This document shows positions 14,926 to 23,741 of a DNA stretch of 64,000 nucleotides, piece by piece (the first letter of the stretch is position 1; every line of letters begins with the position of its first letter). A program made the position numbers and the translations under genes. The stretch comes from Armatimonadota bacterium (GTDB taxonomy: Bacteria > Armatimonadota > Fimbriimonadia > Fimbriimonadales > Fimbriimonadaceae), in the NCBI GenBank assembly GCA_018268375.1, contig JAFDWS010000002.1, forward strand, positions 124,001 to 188,000, written 5' to 3'. The notes under the pieces are model-generated. The model ran no database searches, was not told the DNA's origin, and saw only the letters and a program-made list of their open reading frames with translations.

Positions 14926-16842
14926 TTAGAAATCCCTGCGTCCCGTAGAACTGTCTTGCATGTAGCTGTCAAATGCAGCACGTGGGACAGACCCTACTGA
15001 GAAGATGCTGGCAAGGCGTTCCTTCACCTCCTGCGTGTTGCCCACATTGGGCGACACGAGGGCAGGGTTCACCGACACGCCGGCCGTTCGGGTGTTGCCA
15101 CCGTCTGTGCCTGCTTGTACAGTGCGTTTGTTGGAAGCCTGGGCAGCCCGAAGCATAAAGTTCCCTTGTTTCATCATGGAACTCACGCTCAGGTTGTCCT
15201 TGAGCCAAGTGTCAACGTGACTGTCGACTTCGCCTTCATTGATAATGCCGGCCAAGACCAGTCGAGTAGTGACGCCGTACGCCGCTTTGATGCGCTTTTT
15301 AAGAACGTCAGCCTCTCGGATGAACTGTTCGCGCATGGCCTCTCGAGAGTCCTTGAGTTTTTCCTCAATCGTCTCGTCGGTGCCTTCAGGTTCGTCTTCA
15401 CCGCCGCCAGAAATCTCCATTTTGAGTTCCGTGGCAAGCTTGTTAATTCGCGCCTGTCGTTCGGTGTGCGCCGTGATGATGTCGTTCATCGTCGCTGGCT
15501 TCTTAGAAGCTTCGCGTGCCATGAGGACACCTTCGTAGAGTTCGAGCCCTTCGGCGAATGACATCGCCAGAACTTCTCTTTCGTCCATGCCAGAGGCCAC
15601 CAAAGTGTCAATAACATGCTCTTCGAACTGTTCGCGGTTGACCGCTTCACCCGAAGAAGTGACGAAAAGCTCGTCATCGTTGCTTGCGGTGACAGTGTCG
15701 TCACCCTCATCGTTGCCCCCTGTCTCAGCAACCCGTTCCACATTCTCCAGGAGCTTCGCCACAGTCGTCTTTCGGTCGAGTGTGACGCCGTCCATTTGCG
15801 TTGGAACCGCGAAGTCGCCGCCGGCCTTTTCACCAGCCGATGGAACTTGCATAGCCTCTGAACTCATGTCGTACTCGATGTCGCCATCGGAGCCTTCGAA
15901 CTTGAACGTCTTGTAGGTGTTCTTGAGTTGGAGGTTTTCAGGGTTTTTGGTATAGACCATCGTGTCAGCGAAGGTCGGGTTCTGGTCTCGCAGCGAGTTG
16001 CCGGCACTGTCCTCAAGGGTCATGCCAGGTCGTTTGTCTTCGCCGTCGAACTGGGCGTCAGCCGCATATTGGAAAGGTTTCCCGCCGTGGCTGGTGTCGC
16101 TTCCAAGACCAATGTCTTTGGGCTTCACTTGTCCACTTGCAGTCCTGACCCCACGGCCATCGTTAGCCAAAAGGGCCGCGCGCCGTGCTTGGCGCTCGGC
16201 AAGCTGTTCTTTGGACATGCTCATTGCCTGTTTTCCTATTTCCGGGGCTTCGTCCCCATTGTCAAACTCGTCGTCGCCAAAGCTGGTGAAATCTTCACCG
16301 TCGTCGGCCATGTTGAGTCCTTGTTCGTCGCCGAAGTTCAAAGCGCCTTCGCCGAGAATTGCCTTAATGGCTTCCTCGACTTCTTCAACTTTGTCGGCCG
16401 GTACGTGAATTTCGAGGGTCTCTTTCGCAGCACCCAAGTCTTCTGCATCGCTTGTGTCGTCGTTCATGTCGTCGCCAAAGTCACTGAGGTCACCCTCGTC
16501 TTCGGCCATGTCGTTCTTTACAGGGTGAGAGTCCATCGAGAACTCGTCACCTTGGTCATCGTCAGCGAAATCTGTCGTGTCTGACTTCTCATCGTCGTGC
16601 ATCGGGCTGTGAAAACCAGCCATGTCCTCGTGGTCTAAACCAAGAGATTCAGCGACTTTGGGAAGCAGCTCTTCTCGAAGGGCGCCGGCCACAACTCGGG
16701 CTTCCTGTTCAGAAAGTCCTGTGTTGGCCTGCACATCGCGGACGCACATTTCAAAGTCATCCGCATCAGATTCTTGGAGCAACGCAAGGCGTACCGCCTT
16801 TGTACGTGCGTCCAAGGACCCGTTGTTTGTAGTGTTTGCCAT
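14926..16842 (-). CDS. Acidic scaffold-like head protein
   Basis: About 638 residues from ATG at 16842 (MANTTNNGSL), which has GGGAGC 8-13 bases upstream; a GTG-like frame extends 29 codons further, but that stretch is basic and unlike the rest. Residues about 75-170 are extremely acidic (repeated DDE/EDD clusters), the middle is charged and low-complexity, and the last third is helical (EEKLKDSREAMREQFIREAD, LKKRIKAAYG). The end is Gly/Asn-rich and terminates SSTGRRDF. Acidity, helicity and position immediately upstream of decoration and capsid genes fit a scaffold or internal head core protein, likely a substrate of the prohead protease. Confidence 0.6.
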   Translation of the reverse strand: MANTTNNGSLDARTKAVRLALLQESDADDFEMCVRDVQANTGLSEQEARVVAGALREELLPKVAESLGLDHEDMAGFHSPMHDDEKSDTTDFADDDQGDEFSMDSHPVKNDMAEDEGDLSDFGDDMNDDTSDAEDLGAAKETLEIHVPADKVEEVEEAIKAILGEGALNFGDEQGLNMADDGEDFTSFGDDEFDNGDEAPEIGKQAMSMSKEQLAERQARRAALLANDGRGVRTASGQVKPKDIGLGSDTSHGGKPFQYAADAQFDGEDKRPGMTLEDSAGNSLRDQNPTFADTMVYTKNPENLQLKNTYKTFKFEGSDGDIEYDMSSEAMQVPSAGEKAGGDFAVPTQMDGVTLDRKTTVAKLLENVERVAETGGNDEGDDTVTASNDDELFVTSSGEAVNREQFEEHVIDTLVASGMDEREVLAMSFAEGLELYEGVLMAREASKKPATMNDIITAHTERQARINKLATELKMEISGGGEDEPEGTDETIEEKLKDSREAMREQFIREADVLKKRIKAAYGVTTRLVLAGIINEGEVDSHVDTWLKDNLSVSSMMKQGNFMLRAAQASNKRTVQAGTDGGNTRTAGVSVNPALVSPNVGNTQEVKERLASIFSVGSVPRAAFDSYMQDSSTGRRDF

Positions 16843-16979
16843 CTCAGATTTGCTCCCTATCGGGTGGTATCGGCCGTAGCCAATACTGCGTCGTCTGAGT
16901 TGGGTCTTAAGAAAGAATTCGCCGACCACCTACAAAGTAGTCGACGAATGTCAAAAAAAGCCAAAATGAGGGAATATTT

Positions 16980-17004
16980 TTGGCCGCGGGTATTCCGCGG
17001 CCAA
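16980..17004 (-). terminator. Perfect 10-bp hairpin after protease/scaffold ORF
   Basis: TTGGCCGCGG (16980-16989), loop GTATT, CCGCGGCCAA (16995-17004), starting two bases past the stop at 17007. In the minus direction it is followed by AAAATATT and, 25 bases later, a run of seven T. It resembles the hairpin at 13101 in style (TTGGC...GCCAA). Likely a terminator or RNA processing/stability element between head genes. Confidence 0.6.
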
Positions 17005-17006
17005 CG

Positions 17007-19601
17007 TTAGTCCAAGACCCAAGTGATTGTACTGGCCAGACGATTCGGCTTACCGAACACAGTGTCGATGCTCGACACCGCGACCGTCCCGCAACCGGTA
17101 CAGATAGTCTTGTTGCGGATTTTCTCGACGGCTTCTCGAGAACCGCAGCCCGGGCACACATGTCCCACAGGCAACTGGTTCATGGCCATACGGTTGGCCT
17201 TGGCTTGTTCCGCAGACACACCTTGTCCGGCAGATGCAAACCGCTGCCACACGAACGGCGAACTTTCCCAACTGGCCTGCATCATCATTGGTGCAGCTGG
17301 CCCACCTGGTGCGGCACCAGGAGCGGGCGGCATTTCTGCGCCCATGGCACCTGCATCCGCACCTTCGGCACCTGGCTCTGGCGGCATCTCGTCCATGACG
17401 TCTTCACCACCACCGTCGTCTTTTTCGTCAGGCACGGCTTCAACGAGCAACTTGAACTTGAGTTGTGTGCCACAAGTTTGGCACTCACCCTCGCCATTGG
17501 CAATGCTTACGCTACTGGAGCCGCACACAGGGCAAATTGTGCCCCATGGCTTTTTCGTCCCCGGTTCTGGCATTGCATCAGGGTCACCTTCGCCTTCGAC
17601 CGGTGCCGTTCCCGGTGCTCCGCCTTCGCTGGGCACCGTCATTGCTGAGAAGCCACCGCCCATCGGGTCAACAGCGCCAGCAAGGGGGTCTGGGCCTGCT
17701 CCACCAGCCATGGCGCCGGGCGGGGTGCCCATTGCGCCACCACCAGGTGCTGCTTGCGCCGTTCGTTCCATTCCCAGCGCGTCCATGGCAGACACTGTGA
17801 ACAAGTTCCCAGAGTTGTCTTCCATAGGCGCATTCTCTGTCGCTTCAACTGGCTCGCTGCCCATGACAGTCGGCGCAGAGTGTCCATCGACAGTGAATGT
17901 TTTGGTGAGTCTTGCACTGACCTCTGCCTGAATGTTTCCACTTTGGTCGACACTCAAGTTGGTCAAATTGAAAGTGCCTTCGTCGACATCGTAGCCTGCC
18001 TGGCGGAAGATGTCCATGGCTCTCTGGCGGAATTGCTGGTCGAAATCATTGGCCTTGGGGTCAAGGTCGCCAAAATCGTCCACCGTCGCAGTCAGCCGCT
18101 TGGTCGTGCACTTTTCATCAGTGACAGCGATGGCTGCTTCGCGCTCCATAAGTTTCTGCACCAAATTGGCTGCGGCGACAGGCCGTTTGCCCAACAGTGC
18201 AGTCGCTTCGGCCAGAACAAACCCGTCCATTTCTCCATCCTGGACGAAATCCGCCAACCAACCATAGACAGTTTGCGCCACGTCTTGCTTGGAAGCGAAA
18301 CGCTTGCCATAGAAGTCTTCGCGCTTGCGGCGCAATTCACGCGCATCGCGAGCTTCGGCCGTGCGCTCCAGTTCCATGGAGGCATGAATTTCGACTTCGT
18401 CCTTTTCTGCAAGGACTGAAACGACTTCTTCCGGCGTGGCTCCACACTCGCTGGCAGCACCAGCCAAAGCGTACAAAGCACTGCGCAAGTCTCCACGACC
18501 TGCTTCACTTGCTTCACCTTCGGCACCCATTGAACTGAACGCCGCCTTGAACTGCTGCTCTCGGGAGGCAATACGAGACACTTCTGCTGCTTCGACAGGA
18601 GCATTTGCCACCATCGCTTTGGTCACACGCGCCACCGCTTTATTGGCCGATTCGCCTGCCGCGACAATTGCCTTCAGACCGTCTACGACGTCACCGGCTT
18701 TCATGTCTTCGGACACAATGCGTCCAAGGGCGTGGTACACCGCGTTTTCGGCACCCACAAGTGGTGCAGCATCATTGTAAAACGCATGACGCTGAGCAGT
18801 GCGCTCGCGTGTTTCAGAACCCAGTGCAGCGATTGCCACCAAGTTCTCAACATCGTTCAAAGAGGCTACGGACTTGGCAACTTCAAGAATTTCCTCTGGT
18901 GTGACCCTGGCCGAATAGGCTGCTTTGCCCAATTCGGTTGCGAGGTTGAAAGCAAGTTTGCGAGTTTCGACCTTGTCGTTTCGACCGCGATACTTTTGCA
19001 ACCGAAGTTCGATGTGTTCGTCCGGACAGCCGCAACGTGCATCGTCGACCAAGAAGTCGTGCGCCTTAGTGCCGTCTTCTCGCCGAGAGTAGAGTCCCGC
19101 ATCTTCCAGCAGTTCCTCTTTGACTTTGTCGTCTGTGCCTTTCCGCTCAGGTTCGAGAGTCTCTTCAATGATTTTGTCGCACGCAGGGTCTTTGCGCTTT
19201 GTGGACACATAGTTGTCGACCGTGTCGCCATCGCCTTTCACTGGGTGACGCTCGCGTTCAAGAGCGTTCTCCTTCACGTCTGTTTCGCCTTCTGGGTCAA
19301 GGTCAAGGTCGCTCCAGACATCAATGCCACGACTTTGTGCCGAACGCACGTGGTTTTGCAAATCCATCAAAAGCGCCGGGCCGACATACTCGACCTGTTC
19401 GTTTTCCATGGCTGTGATGATTTCGTCATTGAGTGTCGGCTGCCATGTGGCCTTGCGGTTCATGTAGAAGCCGGTGACATCACCGCTCGTAGAGATTACG
19501 ACTCGGTGCTGCCCCTCAGGGTCTTCGAATTTTGCGTCGAAGCTGACAGCGTTCGCCGTCCGCTCGCGCAGTTTGCTTGCTATTCTCTTGAAGAGACTCA
19601 T
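17007..19601 (-). CDS. Nested in-frame scaffold-like protein (internal start)
   Basis: An ATG at 19601 inside the 1410-residue ORF is preceded by GGAGG (19616-19612) with ten bases between, the best ribosome site within that ORF. The product would be 864 residues, starting MSLFKRIASKLRERT, a basic amphipathic beginning that looks like a natural N terminus. This mirrors phage lambda, where scaffold Nu3 starts in frame inside protease gene C. The sequence from here is Ala/Glu/Arg-rich and helical (scaffold-like) and ends with the two zinc ribbons. Whether both products are made is inferred, not shown. Confidence 0.55.
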   Translation of the reverse strand: MSLFKRIASKLRERTANAVSFDAKFEDPEGQHRVVISTSGDVTGFYMNRKATWQPTLNDEIITAMENEQVEYVGPALLMDLQNHVRSAQSRGIDVWSDLDLDPEGETDVKENALERERHPVKGDGDTVDNYVSTKRKDPACDKIIEETLEPERKGTDDKVKEELLEDAGLYSRREDGTKAHDFLVDDARCGCPDEHIELRLQKYRGRNDKVETRKLAFNLATELGKAAYSARVTPEEILEVAKSVASLNDVENLVAIAALGSETRERTAQRHAFYNDAAPLVGAENAVYHALGRIVSEDMKAGDVVDGLKAIVAAGESANKAVARVTKAMVANAPVEAAEVSRIASREQQFKAAFSSMGAEGEASEAGRGDLRSALYALAGAASECGATPEEVVSVLAEKDEVEIHASMELERTAEARDARELRRKREDFYGKRFASKQDVAQTVYGWLADFVQDGEMDGFVLAEATALLGKRPVAAANLVQKLMEREAAIAVTDEKCTTKRLTATVDDFGDLDPKANDFDQQFRQRAMDIFRQAGYDVDEGTFNLTNLSVDQSGNIQAEVSARLTKTFTVDGHSAPTVMGSEPVEATENAPMEDNSGNLFTVSAMDALGMERTAQAAPGGGAMGTPPGAMAGGAGPDPLAGAVDPMGGGFSAMTVPSEGGAPGTAPVEGEGDPDAMPEPGTKKPWGTICPVCGSSSVSIANGEGECQTCGTQLKFKLLVEAVPDEKDDGGGEDVMDEMPPEPGAEGADAGAMGAEMPPAPGAAPGGPAAPMMMQASWESSPFVWQRFASAGQGVSAEQAKANRMAMNQLPVGHVCPGCGSREAVEKIRNKTICTGCGTVAVSSIDTVFGKPNRLASTITWVLD

Positions 19602-21239
19602 TTTGGCGGTTCCTCCGGACTTTTCGCGCGCTCGTTCGGCGTGCTTCACTGGTTGTTCGTTTGTAGCGGCACGTGTGCCCGCCGCGGTCGCCAGTGTGTC
19701 GCCCCCGACGCTTTCAGCCAGTGCCATCAGGCATTGACCAAACTTTTCTAAATTGTTATTGCCGTCTCGATTGGCGGCCGCATAAACCTCGCGTGTGCCG
19801 TCAGAATTCCTGTCGGCCCACACCAGCGATGCTTTCTGATGTTCGTTTGGACCCAACAACGGGTTCAAAGGTTTTTCGGTCGTGAATGAAGTTTCACTCG
19901 CTTTGATGGGGTTCATCATCTGCCCAACTCCTCCTGCTTGGCTATAGTCACCCATGGGTCCTGGCGGTTGTGTTTGTCCTGCTGCAGGGCTTGGTGCGCC
20001 CGGCGTGTTCATGAGCGTCCCCCCCGAGTTTTGCCCGGCTTGGGCCCCCACGGGTGAGTCCACGCCGTCATCAATCAAGTCTTGCATGGTGCCCTGAAGG
20101 TCAGACATCGCTTTCGCGATTTTTGACACATGTTGCAAGTCCACATTGTCTTTGCGAGTGAACATTTGCATGATGGCCACTTCCAGGAAGTTCAAAGCCA
20201 CGTTTAACAAATCCAACACGTTAAGTTGCTGGCGCACATCCATGCCCAGGGCTTTTAAGATGCCGCCGACAGTGGAGTTCGCGTTGGCACCTGGGATGGC
20301 CAAAAGCTGCGGGTTAGTGCCCTGGACTTGTGCACAACGCACGGCAGTCTGCGTGGTCTGTACAGCTGTGCGCAACATGTGTGCGTACTCACGCTTGGCA
20401 CCAGGCTTGAACTGTTCGACGAGACTGTCGGCCACCAAAACTCGTTGACGGATACTGGACACGCGACGGTTGAACTCAAGAGCTCTTTGGGTCAACTCGT
20501 CTTGGTCGTAAAGCTCCGTGATGGATGCGCTGTCAAAAGCACCATCATTGACGAGAGACAGTTCGATAAACTTAATGCCCCGGTTCTTTTCATAGACCTT
20601 TTGGCCACCACCAGGCATGCGTTTGCCTTTGTAGTTTTTAAGGTGTTCACAGTAATCAGAAACCTTAACGGCTTCATGGTTGCAGACTGAACACACTCCT
20701 GACTCCACGGTGCAACCCATGGAGACGTCGCTAATCATGCCGATGCGCACGCCATTGGCAATTTCTGGATATGCGTCTTCGGAAATATAGAACGTGCACC
20801 ATACGCACTGTTCCTTGTCGTCCCACTCTGCGTAGACAACTTCGCCCTTGGCTTTCTGAATGTCTTTGTTGTCGTGGTTCGTATGAATCGGGCAGCCTTC
20901 GAAGGTTTTGTACGCAGGTACTTTTTTGCCCTTGTGAATGACTTCTTGCAGAAGCTCTTCAGCAGAGAAGTAGTCTCCGTTGGCGTTGACTGTGTCAGCG
21001 TCAATAGCTCGGCACCGAACCCAGAGCAAGTTATAGCCCTGACGGTCGTTCATCTCCTTGAGTAGGTCAAAACCGTCTTCTGTCTCACGGTTTAGAACGT
21101 CTGCGGGGTCGGCATAAAGACTTTGTTTGCCGACCTTGGCAGCCGAAATCACGCGCGCCTTGCCATTTTGACCAGGCGCGTAAAGCACTTCGATGTCGGC
21201 TTTGTCTACAAAGCTTCGGGTGATGCCTTTACGCAACAT
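17007..21239 (-). CDS. Prohead protease fused to long structural C-terminal region
   Basis: 1410 residues, ATG at 21239. Residues about 70-205 show a herpes/HK97-type prohead protease pattern: ANGDYFSAEEL, then FEGCPIHTNHDN (candidate catalytic His119/122), strands ending GEVVYAEWDD, and GMISDVSMGCTV (candidate Ser173). A CxxC...CxxH cluster (Cys183, Cys186, Cys197, His199) follows. From residue 547 the same frame can be translated separately (see nested gene). Its C-terminal part is helical and charged, then Gly/Pro/Met-rich, and closes with two zinc ribbons (CPVCG...CQTCG and CPGCG...CTGCG). The portal lies upstream and the scaffold-like protein downstream. The protease call rests on motif order and context. 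Confidence 0.7.
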   Translation of the reverse strand: MLRKGITRSFVDKADIEVLYAPGQNGKARVISAAKVGKQSLYADPADVLNRETEDGFDLLKEMNDRQGYNLLWVRCRAIDADTVNANGDYFSAEELLQEVIHKGKKVPAYKTFEGCPIHTNHDNKDIQKAKGEVVYAEWDDKEQCVWCTFYISEDAYPEIANGVRIGMISDVSMGCTVESGVCSVCNHEAVKVSDYCEHLKNYKGKRMPGGGQKVYEKNRGIKFIELSLVNDGAFDSASITELYDQDELTQRALEFNRRVSSIRQRVLVADSLVEQFKPGAKREYAHMLRTAVQTTQTAVRCAQVQGTNPQLLAIPGANANSTVGGILKALGMDVRQQLNVLDLLNVALNFLEVAIMQMFTRKDNVDLQHVSKIAKAMSDLQGTMQDLIDDGVDSPVGAQAGQNSGGTLMNTPGAPSPAAGQTQPPGPMGDYSQAGGVGQMMNPIKASETSFTTEKPLNPLLGPNEHQKASLVWADRNSDGTREVYAAANRDGNNNLEKFGQCLMALAESVGGDTLATAAGTRAATNEQPVKHAERAREKSGGTAKMSLFKRIASKLRERTANAVSFDAKFEDPEGQHRVVISTSGDVTGFYMNRKATWQPTLNDEIITAMENEQVEYVGPALLMDLQNHVRSAQSRGIDVWSDLDLDPEGETDVKENALERERHPVKGDGDTVDNYVSTKRKDPACDKIIEETLEPERKGTDDKVKEELLEDAGLYSRREDGTKAHDFLVDDARCGCPDEHIELRLQKYRGRNDKVETRKLAFNLATELGKAAYSARVTPEEILEVAKSVASLNDVENLVAIAALGSETRERTAQRHAFYNDAAPLVGAENAVYHALGRIVSEDMKAGDVVDGLKAIVAAGESANKAVARVTKAMVANAPVEAAEVSRIASREQQFKAAFSSMGAEGEASEAGRGDLRSALYALAGAASECGATPEEVVSVLAEKDEVEIHASMELERTAEARDARELRRKREDFYGKRFASKQDVAQTVYGWLADFVQDGEMDGFVLAEATALLGKRPVAAANLVQKLMEREAAIAVTDEKCTTKRLTATVDDFGDLDPKANDFDQQFRQRAMDIFRQAGYDVDEGTFNLTNLSVDQSGNIQAEVSARLTKTFTVDGHSAPTVMGSEPVEATENAPMEDNSGNLFTVSAMDALGMERTAQAAPGGGAMGTPPGAMAGGAGPDPLAGAVDPMGGGFSAMTVPSEGGAPGTAPVEGEGDPDAMPEPGTKKPWGTICPVCGSSSVSIANGEGECQTCGTQLKFKLLVEAVPDEKDDGGGEDVMDEMPPEPGAEGADAGAMGAEMPPAPGAAPGGPAAPMMMQASWESSPFVWQRFASAGQGVSAEQAKANRMAMNQLPVGHVCPGCGSREAVEKIRNKTICTGCGTVAVSSIDTVFGKPNRLASTITWVLD

Positions 21240-21330
21240 GTCTGTCCACGCATCACTTTTTGAAAAGCGACCTGTTTAGACAGTTATGGACAGACACGGC
21301 TAAGACCTATGCCATTTTCAAAAAACAACG

Positions 21331-23718
21331 CTATGCACCCAATTTTCGTTTGATTAACGTCTGAAGGGTACGCATGATGACAGACTGTACTTCGTCTGCC
21401 CGTTCATTGAGCTCGTTCTCGGTAAACCGCAGAAGCGTCCAACCTTGGGCGGCCAACTGGGAATCGCGATAACGGTCGCGTTCAACCTCGTCTGCGCCAG
21501 CATGGTATGTTTCAGAGTCGGCCTCCACGCCAAGTTGCACGTCAGGGAAGGCTCCGTCCAACCTGTACTGGTTGTCCGGTCCTGCAGCGTATTGTGCATA
21601 GAACGGTAAAGGCGGATTGATACTGAGGACAATGTTGTAAAGTTTGTACTCCCAGCTTGTGAACTTTTCGTACGGGCCAGGTCGCATGTCGGCATCGTTG
21701 CCTTTCTTTGCCTCGCGCACCCATCCTTGCCCGATGTCCGATATACGTTCTTGCACAGCAAGGGGATTCATGGGCAGACTGAACTCTCCACCATGGAACG
21801 GCCCCCACTCTTCAAGCAAATCTACTCGGGGGTCGAGCTCGTTTGCCAAAGCCCCTCTGAAACCGCAACCAGTCACAGGGCACTGCGACTCAATGAACAT
21901 ACGGTGTGCCTCTGAGCGATATTGACCTCCAAATGCTTGTCGCGCAGAGACAAAATATCCCGTGCGCACGTTGTCATACAGTGCGTTGGGCACAGTTGTC
22001 GCTTCCCGATAGTTCTCTTCAGGGTCACGCGAAGCCGCGGCTGGCATTGGCGGTGGTCCGCCAGCCGGCATGCCACCACCCATGTCAGGCGCCGGCGGTG
22101 CGCCCATGCCACCCATCGGCGGCATCGGTGGTGCGCCCATGCCAGCTCCGCCCATTGGCGGTGCTAGTGGCCCGCGGTAACCATTGCCCATTTCGCCTGC
22201 AGCCAAGGACGGCGAAGTCACAGAAGAGAAGTTGCTCTCCATGCGCAGCCGTTCGACTTCTTGGTCGTAGTTGATGTCCATAAGCTCAAACAATGTCTGG
22301 GCAGACAAATCGCCGGTTTGCCGAGCTTGCATGGCAATTTGCAACAAGTTTGAGTTGTCACGCAGTTTTAAGTCATCCCACTTAATGGTGGGGTACACAA
22401 GCTTGGTGCCACCACGCTTGTTCTCGACCTCAAACCCGTTCCATTCAGCAACCGGTTTGAATAGTGCCTCCTCAATCCAATGCGCCACTTCACCGCGCAA
22501 CTTTTCAAGTCGTTGAGCCATGCTTAACAAGCCGACTTGGGCATTGGCGTAGGATGGCCCTTCGCCATTTAACAAGGCCTTGTTGAGCATAAACGCGTCA
22601 AAGATGTCTTGGTTGATTAACTCAAACTCGTTCGTAAGTTGGAGCACCTTTCCGGACGCTCCGACGTAGTCCATCTCAAACGTGTGCGGGGCAATCATGG
22701 TCATGAGGGGGTCATTGGCCACATTGGCGATTTCCTCCGCAATCATTTGCAAGTCTGCGTCGCTGGCTGGTCGGTCGTCGTTCCCCAATTTTGCGACCTT
22801 AAAGGGCAAAATGTGTCGTTCGGCGACGAGGTACTGAGCTTGCCTCAACTTGTCTTTGTAGACCAATGTTGGGAACAGCCGTCGCACCATGCTGCGGCCG
22901 AAAGGCTGCCACGGTGCCGCGGTTCGCTTGAAGTGCTGCACACAGACCGGGTCAAGGGGAATAGGTTCGTTTTTAAGGATGTAAGCTTTGATGGCATCCG
23001 GGATGGTCTTGTAGGTCTCAAGCGGCTTGCGCTCAGTGACCACCTTTTTCATCATTTCGTCCGGCATATAGTAATACACCGGTCGCATGTCCATCATGGC
23101 CGGGCTGAGTTCAACTTGTGTGGGGTTCAACAAAGTGATGCTTTTCCACTTTGCTCCCAAGTGGGTGCATTGTTCGTCGGTGTCAGGGTCGACTCCGGAG
23201 CCGCTGCAATGAGGGCAATCCAAAGATGAGTACACAAAGACGTCGCCGCGCAAATGGTACTCTTGGCTGATGAGAGGCAATAACTTGGAAAAGTCCAAGT
23301 CTTTGACCATCTGCTCATAAAATTCCAAGACCTTAGAGTTCGCACACTCAAGTTTGAAGCCCGACAGGGGGAAGTCAGAATAGAACTCAATGGCTGCTGC
23401 TACTGCCGGCTCATTGTCAAAAAACCATTGCGCCCACAGGTATTCTTCAATTCTGTTGGTGGGAATCTGGAAAGAGCTTGGTGTCGTGAACGGAGTGTAA
23501 AAGTTAGGCGCCGTGGTGATAGACGTACTACTGCCGCTCGTGAAAGCGTACCGTGCGCGGAAATCACGCTTGACATCCGAGGATGCCCTGGCGCTTCTGA
23601 TAGTTGGATGCTCTCGTGACCCGGGTCCCAATGCGTTGACCTGTCGGTTGTCCACTTTCGCCACGGCTTCAGCAATGACTGTTTGAAGACGCGGAGAATT
23701 TGAGCCGTCTTTCCTCAT
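21331..23718 (-). CDS. Portal protein with C-terminal DUF559/Vsr-like nuclease domain
   Basis: 795 residues, ATG at 23718. Residues about 60-490 look like a portal: IEEYLWAQWFFDNEPAVAAA, FSKLLPLISQEYHLRGDVFV, SITLLNPTQVELS, PWQPFGRSMVRRLFPTLVYK, and the long helix after QLTNEFELINQDIFDAFMLN. A Pro/Gly/Met-rich linker spans about 520-570. Residues 688-795 match the PD-(D/E)XK fold of DUF559/Vsr-type endonucleases: Glu690 in SWEYKLYN, Asp721 in YRLDGAFPD, Glu732-x-Asp734 in LGVEAD, then ERDRYRDSQLAAQGWTLLRF. The catalytic acidic residues appear intact. It follows the virion-like genes and precedes the protease, the standard portal-protease-scaffold-capsid order. The fusion is within one uninterrupted frame. 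Confidence 0.8.
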   Translation of the reverse strand: MRKDGSNSPRLQTVIAEAVAKVDNRQVNALGPGSREHPTIRSARASSDVKRDFRARYAFTSGSSTSITTAPNFYTPFTTPSSFQIPTNRIEEYLWAQWFFDNEPAVAAAIEFYSDFPLSGFKLECANSKVLEFYEQMVKDLDFSKLLPLISQEYHLRGDVFVYSSLDCPHCSGSGVDPDTDEQCTHLGAKWKSITLLNPTQVELSPAMMDMRPVYYYMPDEMMKKVVTERKPLETYKTIPDAIKAYILKNEPIPLDPVCVQHFKRTAAPWQPFGRSMVRRLFPTLVYKDKLRQAQYLVAERHILPFKVAKLGNDDRPASDADLQMIAEEIANVANDPLMTMIAPHTFEMDYVGASGKVLQLTNEFELINQDIFDAFMLNKALLNGEGPSYANAQVGLLSMAQRLEKLRGEVAHWIEEALFKPVAEWNGFEVENKRGGTKLVYPTIKWDDLKLRDNSNLLQIAMQARQTGDLSAQTLFELMDINYDQEVERLRMESNFSSVTSPSLAAGEMGNGYRGPLAPPMGGAGMGAPPMPPMGGMGAPPAPDMGGGMPAGGPPPMPAAASRDPEENYREATTVPNALYDNVRTGYFVSARQAFGGQYRSEAHRMFIESQCPVTGCGFRGALANELDPRVDLLEEWGPFHGGEFSLPMNPLAVQERISDIGQGWVREAKKGNDADMRPGPYEKFTSWEYKLYNIVLSINPPLPFYAQYAAGPDNQYRLDGAFPDVQLGVEADSETYHAGADEVERDRYRDSQLAAQGWTLLRFTENELNERADEVQSVIMRTLQTLIKRKLGA

Positions 23719-23741
23719 GCATTCAGTTGTACAGGTTCAGT

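Noticed and set aside
16843-16929. N-terminal extension of the scaffold-like protein to 16929
   Set aside because: The extra 29 residues are basic and aromatic, unlike the acidic protein, while ATG 16842 has a ribosome site.
21240-21330. Inverted repeat TTTTTGAAAA / TTTTCAAAAA in the portal-protease gap
   Set aside because: AT-only arms separated by 50 bases form a weak stem; no convincing promoter or terminator could be assigned.
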